Source: Erythrobacter litoralis (lineage in GTDB: Bacteria > Pseudomonadota > Alphaproteobacteria > Sphingomonadales > Sphingomonadaceae). From it: a stretch of 64,000 nt of DNA. The translations under genes were made by a program, and so were the position numbers. The stretch's first letter is position 1, and each line of letters begins with the position of its first letter. The DNA lies in the NCBI RefSeq assembly GCF_029760855.1, contig NZ_SOSI01000005.1, positions 1-64,000 on the forward strand, written 5' to 3'. The notes below the pieces were generated by a model. That model made no database searches. It worked only from the letters and a program-made list of their open reading frames with translations, and was not told the origin of the DNA. This document shows positions 47,685 through 57,894 of this stretch, in pieces.

Positions 47685-48943
47685 ATGAATACAATTGATA
47701 AAGTTCGCACGCTCATCTCACAAGGTCTGATAACCCGGTCAGGCCTCGCACGCGCGGCGGGGTTGCACAGCAACACATTGCGCGATTGCACGGATGCGGA
47801 CTGGAACCCGACTGCGGAAACTCTTCGGAAGCTCCAGCTCTTTCTCGAATCGAATGACGATACGCCGGTTCTGGTTGGCGCAGAGGAGATCATCGAAGAG
47901 GCGCGCAATGGGCGGATGTTTATCCTCGTCGACGACGAGGACCGGGAAAACGAAGGCGATCTCGTCATCCCTGCACAAATGGCGACGCCGAATGCGATCA
48001 ATTTCATGGCGATGCATGGGCGGGGCCTCATCTGTCTCTCGCTCGACCGGAAGCGTACCAACGCGCTCGGCCTCGAACCGATGAGCCGCGAAAATCGGGA
48101 AAGCATGCAGACGGCCTTCACTACCTCGATAGAGGCGAAGACGGGAGTGACGACGGGCATCAGCGCCGCCGATCGCGCCCGCACCGTGTCTGTCGCCATC
48201 GACGCATCGAAAGGGCCGGAGGATATTGTAACCCCCGGCCATGTTTTCCCATTGACCGCGCGGGATGGCGGCGTGCTGGTTCGCGCCGGTCATACCGAGG
48301 CGGCGGTCGATATCTCGCGCCTTGCAGGCCTCAACCCCTCGGGGGTGATCTGCGAGATTATGAACGAGGACGGCACAATGGCCCGGCTCGACGACCTCAT
48401 GGGCTTTGCGCGGAAGCATGAGATGAAGATCGGCACGATCCGCGATCTCATTGCGTACCGAATGCGTAACGATCATTTGGTGGAGCGCATCGCTGAACGA
48501 GAATTCCAGTCGGACTATGGCGGGGATTGGAAACTCCTCATTTACCGCAACACTGTCGACGGGACTGAGAGTTTCGTCCTGCAGAAGGGCAACATCGAAC
48601 AGGGCAAACCGACGCTTACTCGCGTCCATACCATCTCCCTGCTCGACGATATCCTCGGCCAGACCGGGTCGCGCAAGCGCACCTTGCAGCGTGCGATGGC
48701 TGCGATCGGAGAGCGCGGTGCCGGCGTCATCGTTCTGCTCATCAATCCACGCGCGACCGCGCCTAGCGAGACGGCTCCGCCCGACGATGGCGACTTTCGG
48801 GCTTACGGTATTGGCGCACAGATCCTGGCCGACCTTGGGATCGACGACATGATCCTTCTCACCAATTCCCATCGCACTATCGTCGCCATCGAAGGCTACG
48901 GCCTCAATATCGTCGGCGAAGAACCCATTCCGGAGACCGCGTG

Positions 48944-48944
<1 letters not shown>
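47685..48944 (+). CDS. ribB: RibBX-type 3,4-dihydroxy-2-butanone-4-phosphate synthase with N-terminal HTH
   Basis: Makes the four-carbon riboflavin precursor from ribulose 5-phosphate. About 419 residues in three parts. Residues 1-58 form a helix-turn-helix of Xre type ([19 protein letters not shown], then [14 protein letters not shown]). Residues ~65-265 are RibB, with the Mg/substrate loop [12 protein letters not shown] and [11 protein letters not shown]. The last ~150 residues resemble RibA but lack its zinc cysteines: the SECL..CDCG region reads [20 protein letters not shown] cyclohydrolase II activity is therefore unlikely, as in proteobacterial RibBX. ATG at 47685 preferred over TTG at 47679. 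It overlaps ribH. Confidence 0.9.
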
Positions 48945-50747
<1,803 letters not shown>

Positions 50748-50805
50748 AAGGAAGCGAACGCCGGTCTGACCGGTGTCGTCTTTTGAGGGTTCAAGGAAAC
50801 AGACA

Positions 50806-51456
50806 ATGGCAGACACCAGCAATTCCGGCATGTCCAACGATACCAGCAACGCCGCGACGACGAAGTCGCCGACCGAAACGGTCGCGCAGACGAGCGTGGC
50901 AAAGGAGACCGTACCCGTGACCAACACTGCGACCACCACCCCGACCGATCCCGTGACGACACCCGACACGGCTTCGACTTCCAATCCGCATCGAGAGGAG
51001 GCAAAGAGCCGCTTCTCGGCCGCGCTCGACGAAGCCAAGGCCGGCGCTGCCGCTCTGAAAGCCGAAGCTGGCGAGCGCGCTTCCGCCTATCGCACTCAAG
51101 CAAAGGGCAAGGGCGAGGAAGTCAAAGGCCAGGCGCGCCTCAAGGGTGACGACGCCAAGATGAAAGGCAAGGAACTCGCCGTCGAAGGCAAGGGACAAGC
51201 TAGCAAGGGGCTGCGTACACTTGGCGAGAAGGTGAACGAGAATGCCTACCGCGTCGACGAGACGCTCGGCGCGAAATACGGCGATTATGCTCGCAGCGCG
51301 TCGTCCTCGCTTGCCGGTTATGCCGACCGGCTCGACGAAAAGAGCGTCGACGAACTGACGGAAGACGCTCGCGAATTCGTCCGCAAGAGTCCCGGCCTTG
51401 CAGTCGGCATGGCGGCAGTCGCCGGCTTTATGCTGTCCAGCCTCTTTCGCCGTTGA
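50806..51456 (+). CDS. LEA-like/DUF883-type stress envelope protein
   Basis: A 216-residue protein. The N-terminus is Thr/Ser/Asn-rich and disordered-looking. A middle Lys/Glu/Ala-rich helical part (KGKGEEVKGQARLKGDD, KMKGKELAVEGKGQASKG) resembles LEA-type desiccation proteins. The C-terminus has VRKSPGLAVGMAAVAGFMLSSLFRR, a DUF883/ElaB-like membrane segment. First gene of a four-gene unit behind an EcfG-type promoter. Role in stress protection is inferred. Confidence 0.75.
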   Translation: MADTSNSGMSNDTSNAATTKSPTETVAQTSVAKETVPVTNTATTTPTDPVTTPDTASTSNPHREEAKSRFSAALDEAKAGAAALKAEAGERASAYRTQAKGKGEEVKGQARLKGDDAKMKGKELAVEGKGQASKGLRTLGEKVNENAYRVDETLGAKYGDYARSASSSLAGYADRLDEKSVDELTEDAREFVRKSPGLAVGMAAVAGFMLSSLFRR

Positions 51457-51482
51457 GTAATACGCAAATCAGGGGCGCAAGC

Positions 51483-51905
51483 GTGGATCGAACCGAAACA
51501 GAGACGTCGTATCGTTCGACTGACATTCCCGAACCGGAATTCGATCCCGCGGACGCAAACGATCAGGCCACATCGTCGCTCACCGACGATGTGGCTTCCC
51601 TTTACTCGGATGGAAAGACGTATGCGCAGGCCGAACTAGCCTATCAGAAAACACGGGCGCGCTTCGTCAGCGATCGGGTAAAAGGGGCGGCCGTCTTCGC
51701 GGTCGGCGCGCTCGGCGCGATTCATCTTGCCCTGATCGCCTTTACCGTCGGCCTGGTGCTCGCTCTCGCGACGCTGGTGGGCTTCTGGATCGCGACCCTG
51801 CTTGTCGTCCTCCTGTATGTTGTCGGGGCAATCGTGCTCGTGCTGAAACTCAAGGCCAAGGTCGAAGATATTCGCGAAGCCATGGCGGAGAAATCCGATG
51901 GATGA
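51483..51905 (+). CDS. Holin-X-like (phage holin superfamily) membrane protein
   Basis: A small membrane protein of about 140 residues. An acidic N-terminus is followed by a conserved-looking linker (YAQAELAYQKTRARFVSDRVKGAA) and two hydrophobic helices (around residues 70-120) with a charged tail. It matches the family annotated as phage holin-like PF07332 proteins, here chromosomal. A GTG at 51483 with AGGGG upstream is taken as start; a TTG at 51453 overlapping the previous stop is the alternative. Confidence 0.7.
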   Translation: MDRTETETSYRSTDIPEPEFDPADANDQATSSLTDDVASLYSDGKTYAQAELAYQKTRARFVSDRVKGAAVFAVGALGAIHLALIAFTVGLVLALATLVGFWIATLLVVLLYVVGAIVLVLKLKAKVEDIREAMAEKSDG

Positions 51906-52260
51906 TCTTAAAGCACGCCTTATAGAAGATCGCTTTCTGCGCGATTCCGCCAAGGCTTTGATGCAGGCGGATCTCCAGCACGTGAAGGACGATCTTGCGC
52001 AGAAAAGCGTTGGCGAGCGGGCGACCGACCGCGTGAAGCACGGTGCGATGGATATCTACGAGGAGGCGATCGAGGTCGCCGGCGACAATAAGGGCGCGCT
52101 TACTGCCCTGATGGCCGCAGTGGTGATCTGGTTCGCCCGGAATCCGATACTCGGTCTGCTCGGTTTCGACGCCGATACAGATGAAGTGGACGAGCAGGAC
52201 GACGACTTAGCGGAACACGAACCGTTCTACCGGCGTTTCTTTCACGAACGTCAATTCTGA
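51898..52260 (+). CDS. Small membrane-associated protein of the stress operon
   Basis: A 120-residue protein with a helical charged first half (DRFLRDSAKALMQADLQHVKDDL), one membrane segment (about 68-88: ALTALMAAVVIWFARNPILGLLGF) and an acidic tail. I do not recognise the family. It overlaps the preceding gene by 8 bases, so it belongs to the same operon. Confidence 0.7.
   Translation: MDDLKARLIEDRFLRDSAKALMQADLQHVKDDLAQKSVGERATDRVKHGAMDIYEEAIEVAGDNKGALTALMAAVVIWFARNPILGLLGFDADTDEVDEQDDDLAEHEPFYRRFFHERQF
52212..52237 (+). promoter_or_regulatory. Possible internal EcfG-type promoter
   Basis: GGAAC (52212-52216), 17 bases, CGTT (52234-52237) inside the 3' end of the previous gene, about 40 bases before the ATG at 52277. 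EcfG sites accept 16 or 17 bases; being inside a coding region weakens the call. Confidence 0.4.
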
Positions 52261-52276
52261 TTAAGGAGCCACCAAA

Positions 52277-52822
52277 ATGGCTGATACCGCAACCAATCCC
52301 ACTCCGAACACCAACGTTACCCCGATCAGCGCGGACAGTAAGCTGACCGACGAGGAAAAGCGTGCCGAACTGCGCCGCCGTATCGAGGAAGGCAATCGCC
52401 GTCACGAAGAGCGTACTTTTGCCGATCAGGCAAAGGATGCAGCCGATAGCGTAATCGAATTCGCGAAGAAGCATCCCGTCGCGACGATCGCTGGTGGTGT
52501 CGTCTTAGGTCTCGCAATCGGTGCCATGACGCGGCCCGGACGTCGTCTCGGACGCCGTGGTGGCGCCATGGCTGCGACTGCCGCCGATGCCGTTTCGGCC
52601 TATGCGCTTTCGCTGCTCGACGGCGCAGGCGATATCGCTCGCACGGCCGGCGACAAGCTGGAAGACTTCGGAGATTCCGCAAGCACGACCGCCCGCCGCG
52701 CACGCCGCGATGCAGGTTATCGACTCGACCTGATGAGCGATTCGCTCCGTTCGGGCGGACGCAAGGCCAACCGCAAGACCGCTCGCGCCGCGCGCGATCT
52801 TCGTCGCGGACTTGGCTATTAA
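52277..52822 (+). CDS. Membrane-anchored stress operon protein, unknown function
   Basis: A 181-residue protein. It has a charged helical N-terminal half (EEKRAELRRRIEEGNRRHEER), one Gly/Ala-rich membrane segment (FAKKHPVATIAGGVVLGLAIGAMT, residues ~62-85) and a basic Ala/Arg-rich tail (GRKANRKTARAARDLRRGLGY) that might bind nucleic acid or the membrane surface. It starts after a strong TAAGGAG and may have its own EcfG-type promoter. Confidence 0.72.
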   Translation: MADTATNPTPNTNVTPISADSKLTDEEKRAELRRRIEEGNRRHEERTFADQAKDAADSVIEFAKKHPVATIAGGVVLGLAIGAMTRPGRRLGRRGGAMAATAADAVSAYALSLLDGAGDIARTAGDKLEDFGDSASTTARRARRDAGYRLDLMSDSLRSGGRKANRKTARAARDLRRGLGY

Positions 52823-52845
52823 TTCGGTTTTCTGCTGATGTTGAT

Positions 52846-52875
52846 GCGGCGCGGTGGGCTTGCCTGCCGCGCCGC
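52846..52875 (+). terminator. Hairpin after the stress operon
   Basis: A 9-bp stem GCGGCGCGG/CCGCGCCGC with an internal GGC/GCC pairing in the loop, 24 bases after the last gene. No T run; possible terminator or 3' stabiliser. Confidence 0.5.
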
Positions 52876-52925
52876 TTCCATTATGGGCAACCCGTACTCC
52901 CTCCCCGGCAGATAAAGGTTTTCCG

Positions 52926-53156
52926 ATGGAAGAAAAAGAAACCAAGCAGACCCTCTACCTCGTCATGGGCGGACGGGTGACCGACCCGCGTGCCGTGACC
53001 TTCGCGGATCCCGAAAGTATTCACGTCGCCGGTGTGTTCGATAGCTACGAAAACGCAGAGAATGCTTGGCGCGGCAATGCGCAGCGCACGGTGGACGATG
53101 CGGAGATGAAGTACGTCATCGTCCATCTGCACAAGCTTCTCGACCCCGAAGGCTGA
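52926..53156 (+). CDS. DUF4170 small protein
   Basis: A 76-residue protein with the DUF4170 pattern: LYLVMGGRVTDPRAVTFADP, VAGVFDSYENAENAWRGNAQRTVDDAEMKYVIVHL. The family is small, widespread in alphaproteobacteria and of unknown function. The upstream in-frame part to 52854 crosses the hairpin after the previous operon and is not included. The GNAT gene follows at once. Confidence 0.82.
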   Translation: MEEKETKQTLYLVMGGRVTDPRAVTFADPESIHVAGVFDSYENAENAWRGNAQRTVDDAEMKYVIVHLHKLLDPEG

Positions 53157-53158
53157 AC

Positions 53159-53635
53159 CTGCTGGCCTATTCGATCCGTCCCTTCCGCGAGAGCGACGCA
53201 ACCGACCTCGTCGACGTCACGGAGGCGTCGATCGAGGGCGTCGGACGAGAATCGTATTCGGTCGAACAGGTCGATGCGTGGAAAGCGAGCCAACCCGCGG
53301 CCGAAGATTATCTCACCAAGGCCACCTTGGGGAGCGCCATTTTCGTGGCCGAGGATGGTGACGATCGCTGCGTCGCCTATGTGGTACTTGAGCGCGACGG
53401 GCATCTGGATAGACTATACACCCACCCCGATCATGCACGACACGGCCTGGCCGGTCAGCTGCTGGCAGTGGCGGAACAATACGCAAAGCCTCACCGTATC
53501 GAACGGTTGTTCACCGAAGCGAGCGACCTAGCACGGCCTGCCTTCGAGCAAGCGGGGTACAAAATGATCGCGCGCCGCAACATCGAAGTCGGCGGCGTCG
53601 CAATGCATAACTGGGCGATGGAAAAGCGGTTCTAA
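53159..53635 (+). CDS. GNAT-family N-acetyltransferase (probable CTG start)
   Basis: A ~158-residue GNAT acetyltransferase. YSIRPFRESDATDLVDV is the usual first strand and helix, and HLDRLYTHPDHARHGLAGQLLAV is the acetyl-CoA loop (R/Q-x-x-G-x-G/A variant). The substrate is unknown. No ATG, GTG or TTG lies near the start of the domain; two CTG codons (53159 and 53162) sit there with GAAGG upstream. The only conventional start is an ATG at 53066, which would overlap DUF4170 by 90 bases. The start is therefore uncertain. Confidence 0.75.
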   Translation: MLAYSIRPFRESDATDLVDVTEASIEGVGRESYSVEQVDAWKASQPAAEDYLTKATLGSAIFVAEDGDDRCVAYVVLERDGHLDRLYTHPDHARHGLAGQLLAVAEQYAKPHRIERLFTEASDLARPAFEQAGYKMIARRNIEVGGVAMHNWAMEKRF

Positions 53636-53645
53636 CCCGCTTTTT
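53622..53645. terminator. Bidirectional terminator between GNAT and greA
   Basis: AAAAGCGG/CCGCTTTT, an 8-bp stem with a 7-base loop, followed by T on the plus strand and by a T run on the minus strand. It spans the GNAT stop codon and serves two convergent genes. Confidence 0.75.
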
Positions 53646-53652
53646 GAAAAAG

Positions 53653-54120
53653 TCAGACGAACTCGATCTTGTCGACGAGGTAGAACTTGTCGCCCGAAGG
53701 CACGGTCACCTCGATCTCATCGTCCTTCTGCTTGCCGATAAGTGCTCGCGCGATAGGCGAATTGTAAGAGATGCGGCCCTTGGCGGCATCCGCTTCGGTC
53801 TGGCCGACGATCTGATATTTGATCGGCTTGTCGTCTTCGTCCAGCAAGGTCACCGTCGCTCCGAACACCACCTTGTCGCCCGACAACGTTGCCGGATCGA
53901 TGATCTGGGCACGGCTGACCTTGTCTTCCAGATCGGCAATTTGTGCCTCGACCTGGCCCTGCCGTTCCTTCGCCGCATGATATTCGGCGTTCTCCGAAAG
54001 GTCTCCATGTGCGCGCGCTTCCTCGATCGCATCGACGATCTTCGGCCTCTCGGCGCGCAGAACCTTAAGATCGGCAGTCAGCTTCTCGTAGCCTTCGGCC
54101 AGCATCGGCACCTTATCCAT
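53653..54120 (-). CDS. greA: Transcription elongation factor GreA
   Basis: Rescues backtracked RNA polymerase by stimulating transcript cleavage. The 155-residue protein has the N-terminal coiled coil with the tip acidic residues in [20 protein letters not shown] and the C-terminal FKBP-like domain ([16 protein letters not shown]). It follows carB by 106 bases on the same strand, the usual alphaproteobacterial carA-carB-greA order. Confidence 0.96.
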   Translation of the reverse strand: MDKVPMLAEGYEKLTADLKVLRAERPKIVDAIEEARAHGDLSENAEYHAAKERQGQVEAQIADLEDKVSRAQIIDPATLSGDKVVFGATVTLLDEDDKPIKYQIVGQTEADAAKGRISYNSPIARALIGKQKDDEIEVTVPSGDKFYLVDKIEFV

Positions 54121-54138
54121 GGGCCTCGTATCCTTTTA

Positions 54139-54184
54139 ATCCGCATCCGGCAGGCAATTCGCTCTTTTCCCGCCGAATGCGGAT
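54139..54184 (-). other. Hairpin in the carB-greA gap
   Basis: ATCCGCAT/ATGCGGAT (8 bp) continued after one mismatch by CGGC/GCCG, loop of about 20 bases. It lies between carB and greA and could attenuate or separate greA transcription. No T run follows on the greA strand. Confidence 0.4.
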
Positions 54185-54226
54185 GGGCAGAGCTGAGTTG
54201 TCCGGAAGGTAAATTCGTGTGACGTC

Positions 54227-57200
54227 TTACGCGCTATAATAGTCCTGAAGCGAGCGCACTTCAAGCCGGTCCGACGCCACCTCCGCAATCGCGCGCGCCG
54301 CGGCGAGCGAGGCAGCGGCGGTGGTGTAATACGGCACTTTCTTTTCGAGCGCGCTGGCCCGGATCGACTGAGAATCGAGCAGCGATTGCCACCCCTCTGT
54401 CGTATTAAAGATCAGCGCGATCTCACCGTCGATAATAGCGTCCACGATATGCGGGCGACCTTCTGCGACCTTATTGACGCGTTCGACTTCGAGCCCGCGC
54501 GACTTCAGGAACTCCTGCGTTCCACCGGTCGCCACGACGCGGAAGCCCTGGCCGAGGACTGTCTCGACTGCGGGAAGGATGACCTCTTTATCACTATCCT
54601 TCACCGATACGAAGACGGTGCCCTCGCGCGGCAAAACCATACCTGCGCCAAGCTGCGATTTGAGGAAAGCGGCGGGGAAATCTCGATCTATTCCCATGAC
54701 TTCGCCGGTACTCTTCATTTCCGGTGATAGGATCGGATCGGCCCCGGGAAAGCGGGCGAAGGGGAATACGGCTTCCTTCACCGCCATGTGGCCGGGTTGG
54801 ATGTCGAACGCCTTGAAGCTGTGCAACCCTTCGCCCGCCATGACCTTCGCGGCGATTTTAGCGATCGGCCGACCGATAGCCTTGGCGACGAATGGCACGG
54901 TGCGGCTGGCGCGCGGATTGACTTCGATCAGGTAGACCTCGCCGTCCTGCACCGCGAACTGCACGTTCATCAACCCGCGTACGTCGAGCGCCTTGGCCAG
55001 CGCTTCGGCCTGCCGCTCCATCTCGGCGACGATCTCGGCGGAGAGGCTGTAGGGCGGCAGGGTGCAGGCGCTGTCGCCCGAATGGACGCCGGCTTCCTCG
55101 ATGTGCTGCATGACGCCGGCAATGCGGACCTCGAAGCCGTCGGCGATGACGTCGACGTCGCATTCCACCGCATCGCGTAAATACTGATCGACCAGCACCG
55201 GGCTGTCGCCGCTGACGTTCACGGCGGTGGCGATGTAGTCGTCGAGTTGGGCTTCGCTGTCCACGATCTCCATCGCCCGCCCGCCGAGGACGTAGCTCGG
55301 GCGCAGCAGCACCGGGTATCCGATGCGCGCCGCCACTGCCGCCGCCTCGTCGCGGCTCTTTGCGATACCGTTGAGCGGTTGTTTCAGCTTGAGCTTGTTC
55401 ACCAGCTTGGCGAAACGCTCGCGATCTTCGGCAAGGTCGATCGCGTCCGGGCTCGTGCCGAGGATCGGAATGCCCTCCCGCTCCAGCGCGGCGGCGAGTT
55501 TCAGCGGGGTTTGCCCACCGAACTGCACGATCACGCCGACCACTTGCCCGCGCGACATCTCGACCCGCAGGATTTCCAGCACGTCCTCTTCGGTCAGAGG
55601 CTCGAAGTACAAGCGGTCTGACGTGTCGTAATCGGTGGAGACGGTTTCGGGGTTGCAGTTGACCATGATGGTTTCGAACCCGGCTTCGGACAGCGCGAAA
55701 CAGGCGTGGACGCAGCAATAATCGAACTCGATGCCCTGCCCGATCCGGTTCGGCCCGCCGCCAAGGATGACGATTTTCTTCGCGTCGCTCGGCTCGGCCT
55801 CGTCCTCCGCCACGCCGAACGAAGGCGCCTCGTAGGTCGAGTACATATAGGGCGTAATTGCCTCGAACTCGGCGGCGCAGCTGTCGATGCGCTTGAACAC
55901 CGGCTCGACACCAAGTTTTCGGCGGAGTGCGCGCACCTCTTCCTCGCTCGTCGCGCCGGCCATGGCGCGCAAGGCATCGTGAAGCAGACCGCTGCGCCGG
56001 GCCTGCGTTTCCGCGAGACCGCCCGCCACACCGACCGAGCGCACCGCCAGCGTCGCCAGGCGCTTGTCGGAAAAGCCCATCGCCTTCAGCCGCCGCATCT
56101 CCTCCGCCGTGTTCGGCAGGCCGTTGTGGCCGATCATCTTCTCTTCGTAGACGATCGCCTCGATCTGACGGAGAAACCACGGGTCGTAACCGGTAATCGC
56201 GCCGATCTCTTCGACGCTCATTTCTTCGCGGAATGCCTGGGCGACCTTGAGAATGCGGTCCGGCGTGCGCTGGCTGAGCGAAGCAGTGATCTTGTCGCGC
56301 GAGCAGCCTTCGAGTTCGACGACGCGATTGAACCCGTCCAGCCCGGTTTCCAGCCCACGTAGGGCCTTCTGCATGGACTCCGCGAAGCAGCGCCCGATCG
56401 CCATCACCTCACCGACCGACTTCATTGCGGTGGACAGTTCAGGCTTCGCACCCTTGAATTTCTCGAATGCAAAGCGCGGAATCTTGGTGACGACATAATC
56501 GATGGTCGGCTCGAACGCCGCCGGGGTCGCGCCGGTGATCTCGTTCTGGATCTCGTCGAGCGTATAGCCCACGGCCAGCTTGGCAGCGACGCGCGCAATG
56601 GGGAAGCCGGTGGCTTTGGATGCCAGCGCCGACGAGCGCGAAACGCGCGGGTTCATCTCGATGACGATCAGCCGGCCATCCTTCGGATTGACTGCGAACT
56701 GTACGTTGGAACCGCCTGTTTCCACACCGATTTCGCGCAGCACAGCGATGCTGGCGCTGCGCATGATCTGGTATTCTTTATCCGTCAAAGTCAGCGCCGG
56801 GGCGACGGTGATGCTATCGCCGGTGTGCACGCCCATCGGATCGACGTTTTCGATCGCGCAGATGATGATGCAATTGTCCTTGCGGTCGCGCACCACCTCC
56901 ATCTCGTATTCCTTCCAGCCGAGGAGCGATTCCTCGATCAGGACTTCGGTTGTGGGCGAGGCGTCCAGCCCTTCGCGCACGATCCGCTCGAACTCGTTGC
57001 GGTTGTAGGCGATGCCGCCGCCCGTACCGCCAAGGGTGAAGCTGGGGCGAATGATGGCGGGCAGGCCGGTCCGCTCGAGCACGGCATAGGCCTCGTCCAC
57101 CGTATTGGCGACGCCGCTGCGGGCGCTTTCGAGGCCGATCGCATCCATCGCCTCGCGGAAGCGCTGGCGGTTCTCCGCCTTGTCGATCGCATCGGCATCG

Positions 57201-57553
57201 GCGCCGATCATCTGCACACCGTATTTTTCCAGCGTGCCGTCGCCCGCCAGCGCCAGCGCGCAATTGAGCGCCGTCTGCCCGCCCATCGTGGGAAGGACGG
57301 CGTCGGGCCGCTCCTTCTCGATGATCTTGGCGACGATTTCGGGCGTGATCGGCTCGATATAGGTCGCGTCGGCCATTTCCGGATCGGTCATGATCGTGGC
57401 AGGGTTGGAATTGACGAGGACGACGCGGTAGCCCTCCTCCTTCAGCGCCTTGATCGCCTGAGTGCCAGAATAATCGAACTCGCAGGCCTGGCCGATGATG
57501 ATCGGGCCAGCGCCGATGACGAGGATGGAGGAGATGTCAGTGCGTTTGGGCAT
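54227..57553 (-). CDS. carB: Carbamoyl-phosphate synthase large subunit
   Basis: Makes carbamoyl phosphate for arginine and pyrimidines from ammonia supplied by CarA. The 1108-residue protein carries two ATP-grasp halves ([20 protein letters not shown] at the start and [19 protein letters not shown] in the middle) and a C-terminal allosteric MGS-like domain. The ATG at 57553 overlaps the stop of the small upstream gene by one base (TAATG). Confidence 0.96.
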   Translation of the reverse strand: MPKRTDISSILVIGAGPIIIGQACEFDYSGTQAIKALKEEGYRVVLVNSNPATIMTDPEMADATYIEPITPEIVAKIIEKERPDAVLPTMGGQTALNCALALAGDGTLEKYGVQMIGADADAIDKAENRQRFREAMDAIGLESARSGVANTVDEAYAVLERTGLPAIIRPSFTLGGTGGGIAYNRNEFERIVREGLDASPTTEVLIEESLLGWKEYEMEVVRDRKDNCIIICAIENVDPMGVHTGDSITVAPALTLTDKEYQIMRSASIAVLREIGVETGGSNVQFAVNPKDGRLIVIEMNPRVSRSSALASKATGFPIARVAAKLAVGYTLDEIQNEITGATPAAFEPTIDYVVTKIPRFAFEKFKGAKPELSTAMKSVGEVMAIGRCFAESMQKALRGLETGLDGFNRVVELEGCSRDKITASLSQRTPDRILKVAQAFREEMSVEEIGAITGYDPWFLRQIEAIVYEEKMIGHNGLPNTAEEMRRLKAMGFSDKRLATLAVRSVGVAGGLAETQARRSGLLHDALRAMAGATSEEEVRALRRKLGVEPVFKRIDSCAAEFEAITPYMYSTYEAPSFGVAEDEAEPSDAKKIVILGGGPNRIGQGIEFDYCCVHACFALSEAGFETIMVNCNPETVSTDYDTSDRLYFEPLTEEDVLEILRVEMSRGQVVGVIVQFGGQTPLKLAAALEREGIPILGTSPDAIDLAEDRERFAKLVNKLKLKQPLNGIAKSRDEAAAVAARIGYPVLLRPSYVLGGRAMEIVDSEAQLDDYIATAVNVSGDSPVLVDQYLRDAVECDVDVIADGFEVRIAGVMQHIEEAGVHSGDSACTLPPYSLSAEIVAEMERQAEALAKALDVRGLMNVQFAVQDGEVYLIEVNPRASRTVPFVAKAIGRPIAKIAAKVMAGEGLHSFKAFDIQPGHMAVKEAVFPFARFPGADPILSPEMKSTGEVMGIDRDFPAAFLKSQLGAGMVLPREGTVFVSVKDSDKEVILPAVETVLGQGFRVVATGGTQEFLKSRGLEVERVNKVAEGRPHIVDAIIDGEIALIFNTTEGWQSLLDSQSIRASALEKKVPYYTTAAASLAAARAIAEVASDRLEVRSLQDYYSA

Positions 57554-57894
57554 TATCTGAGCCAATCCACTTTCAAAAGCTTTTGCGCGGCAGTCCAGCG
57601 TTTGAAACATTCGAGTTTCGCGTTGGAAAAGGAGGATGGTGCGACGTAAATTGGCAATCCTTCTGGACGCTCACCAACGGAAACAGCTTCGAATGCACAA
57701 CGCTCGGCCGCTTCGATCAATATCTCTCGGTCGACCCGGTTAGGAAAAACTGCAAGTTGCAGGATTCGCCTTCCGTAAGTTCCATCAGAATGAGGTACTA
57801 AGGGAGGAGGAACGGGGTACGACGGTTGCGCCTCCTGCACAGCGGCGTTGGATCCGACGGCCATCGTGAATAGAATTGCTAATAAGCTGTTCAC
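57553..57894 (-). CDS. Small secreted protein between carA and carB, unknown function
   Basis: A 113-residue protein, read from a GTG that overlaps the carA stop by 4 bases (GTGA), ending one base into carB. Its N-terminus looks like a signal peptide ([18 protein letters not shown]), followed by a Pro-rich stretch and two cysteines (AERCAFEA and LECFKRW) that could pair after export. No known family is apparent. The tight interlock with both carbamoyl-phosphate synthase genes argues that it is truly expressed. Confidence 0.68.
   Translation of the reverse strand: MNSLLAILFTMAVGSNAAVQEAQPSYPVPPPLVPHSDGTYGRRILQLAVFPNRVDREILIEAAERCAFEAVSVGERPEGLPIYVAPSSFSNAKLECFKRWTAAQKLLKVDWLR

Noticed and set aside
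54858-56180. Arg-rich open frame antisense-strand shadow in carB
   Set aside because: Same-strand other-frame reading of carB with the Arg/Gly/Ala bias typical of GC-rich shadows.
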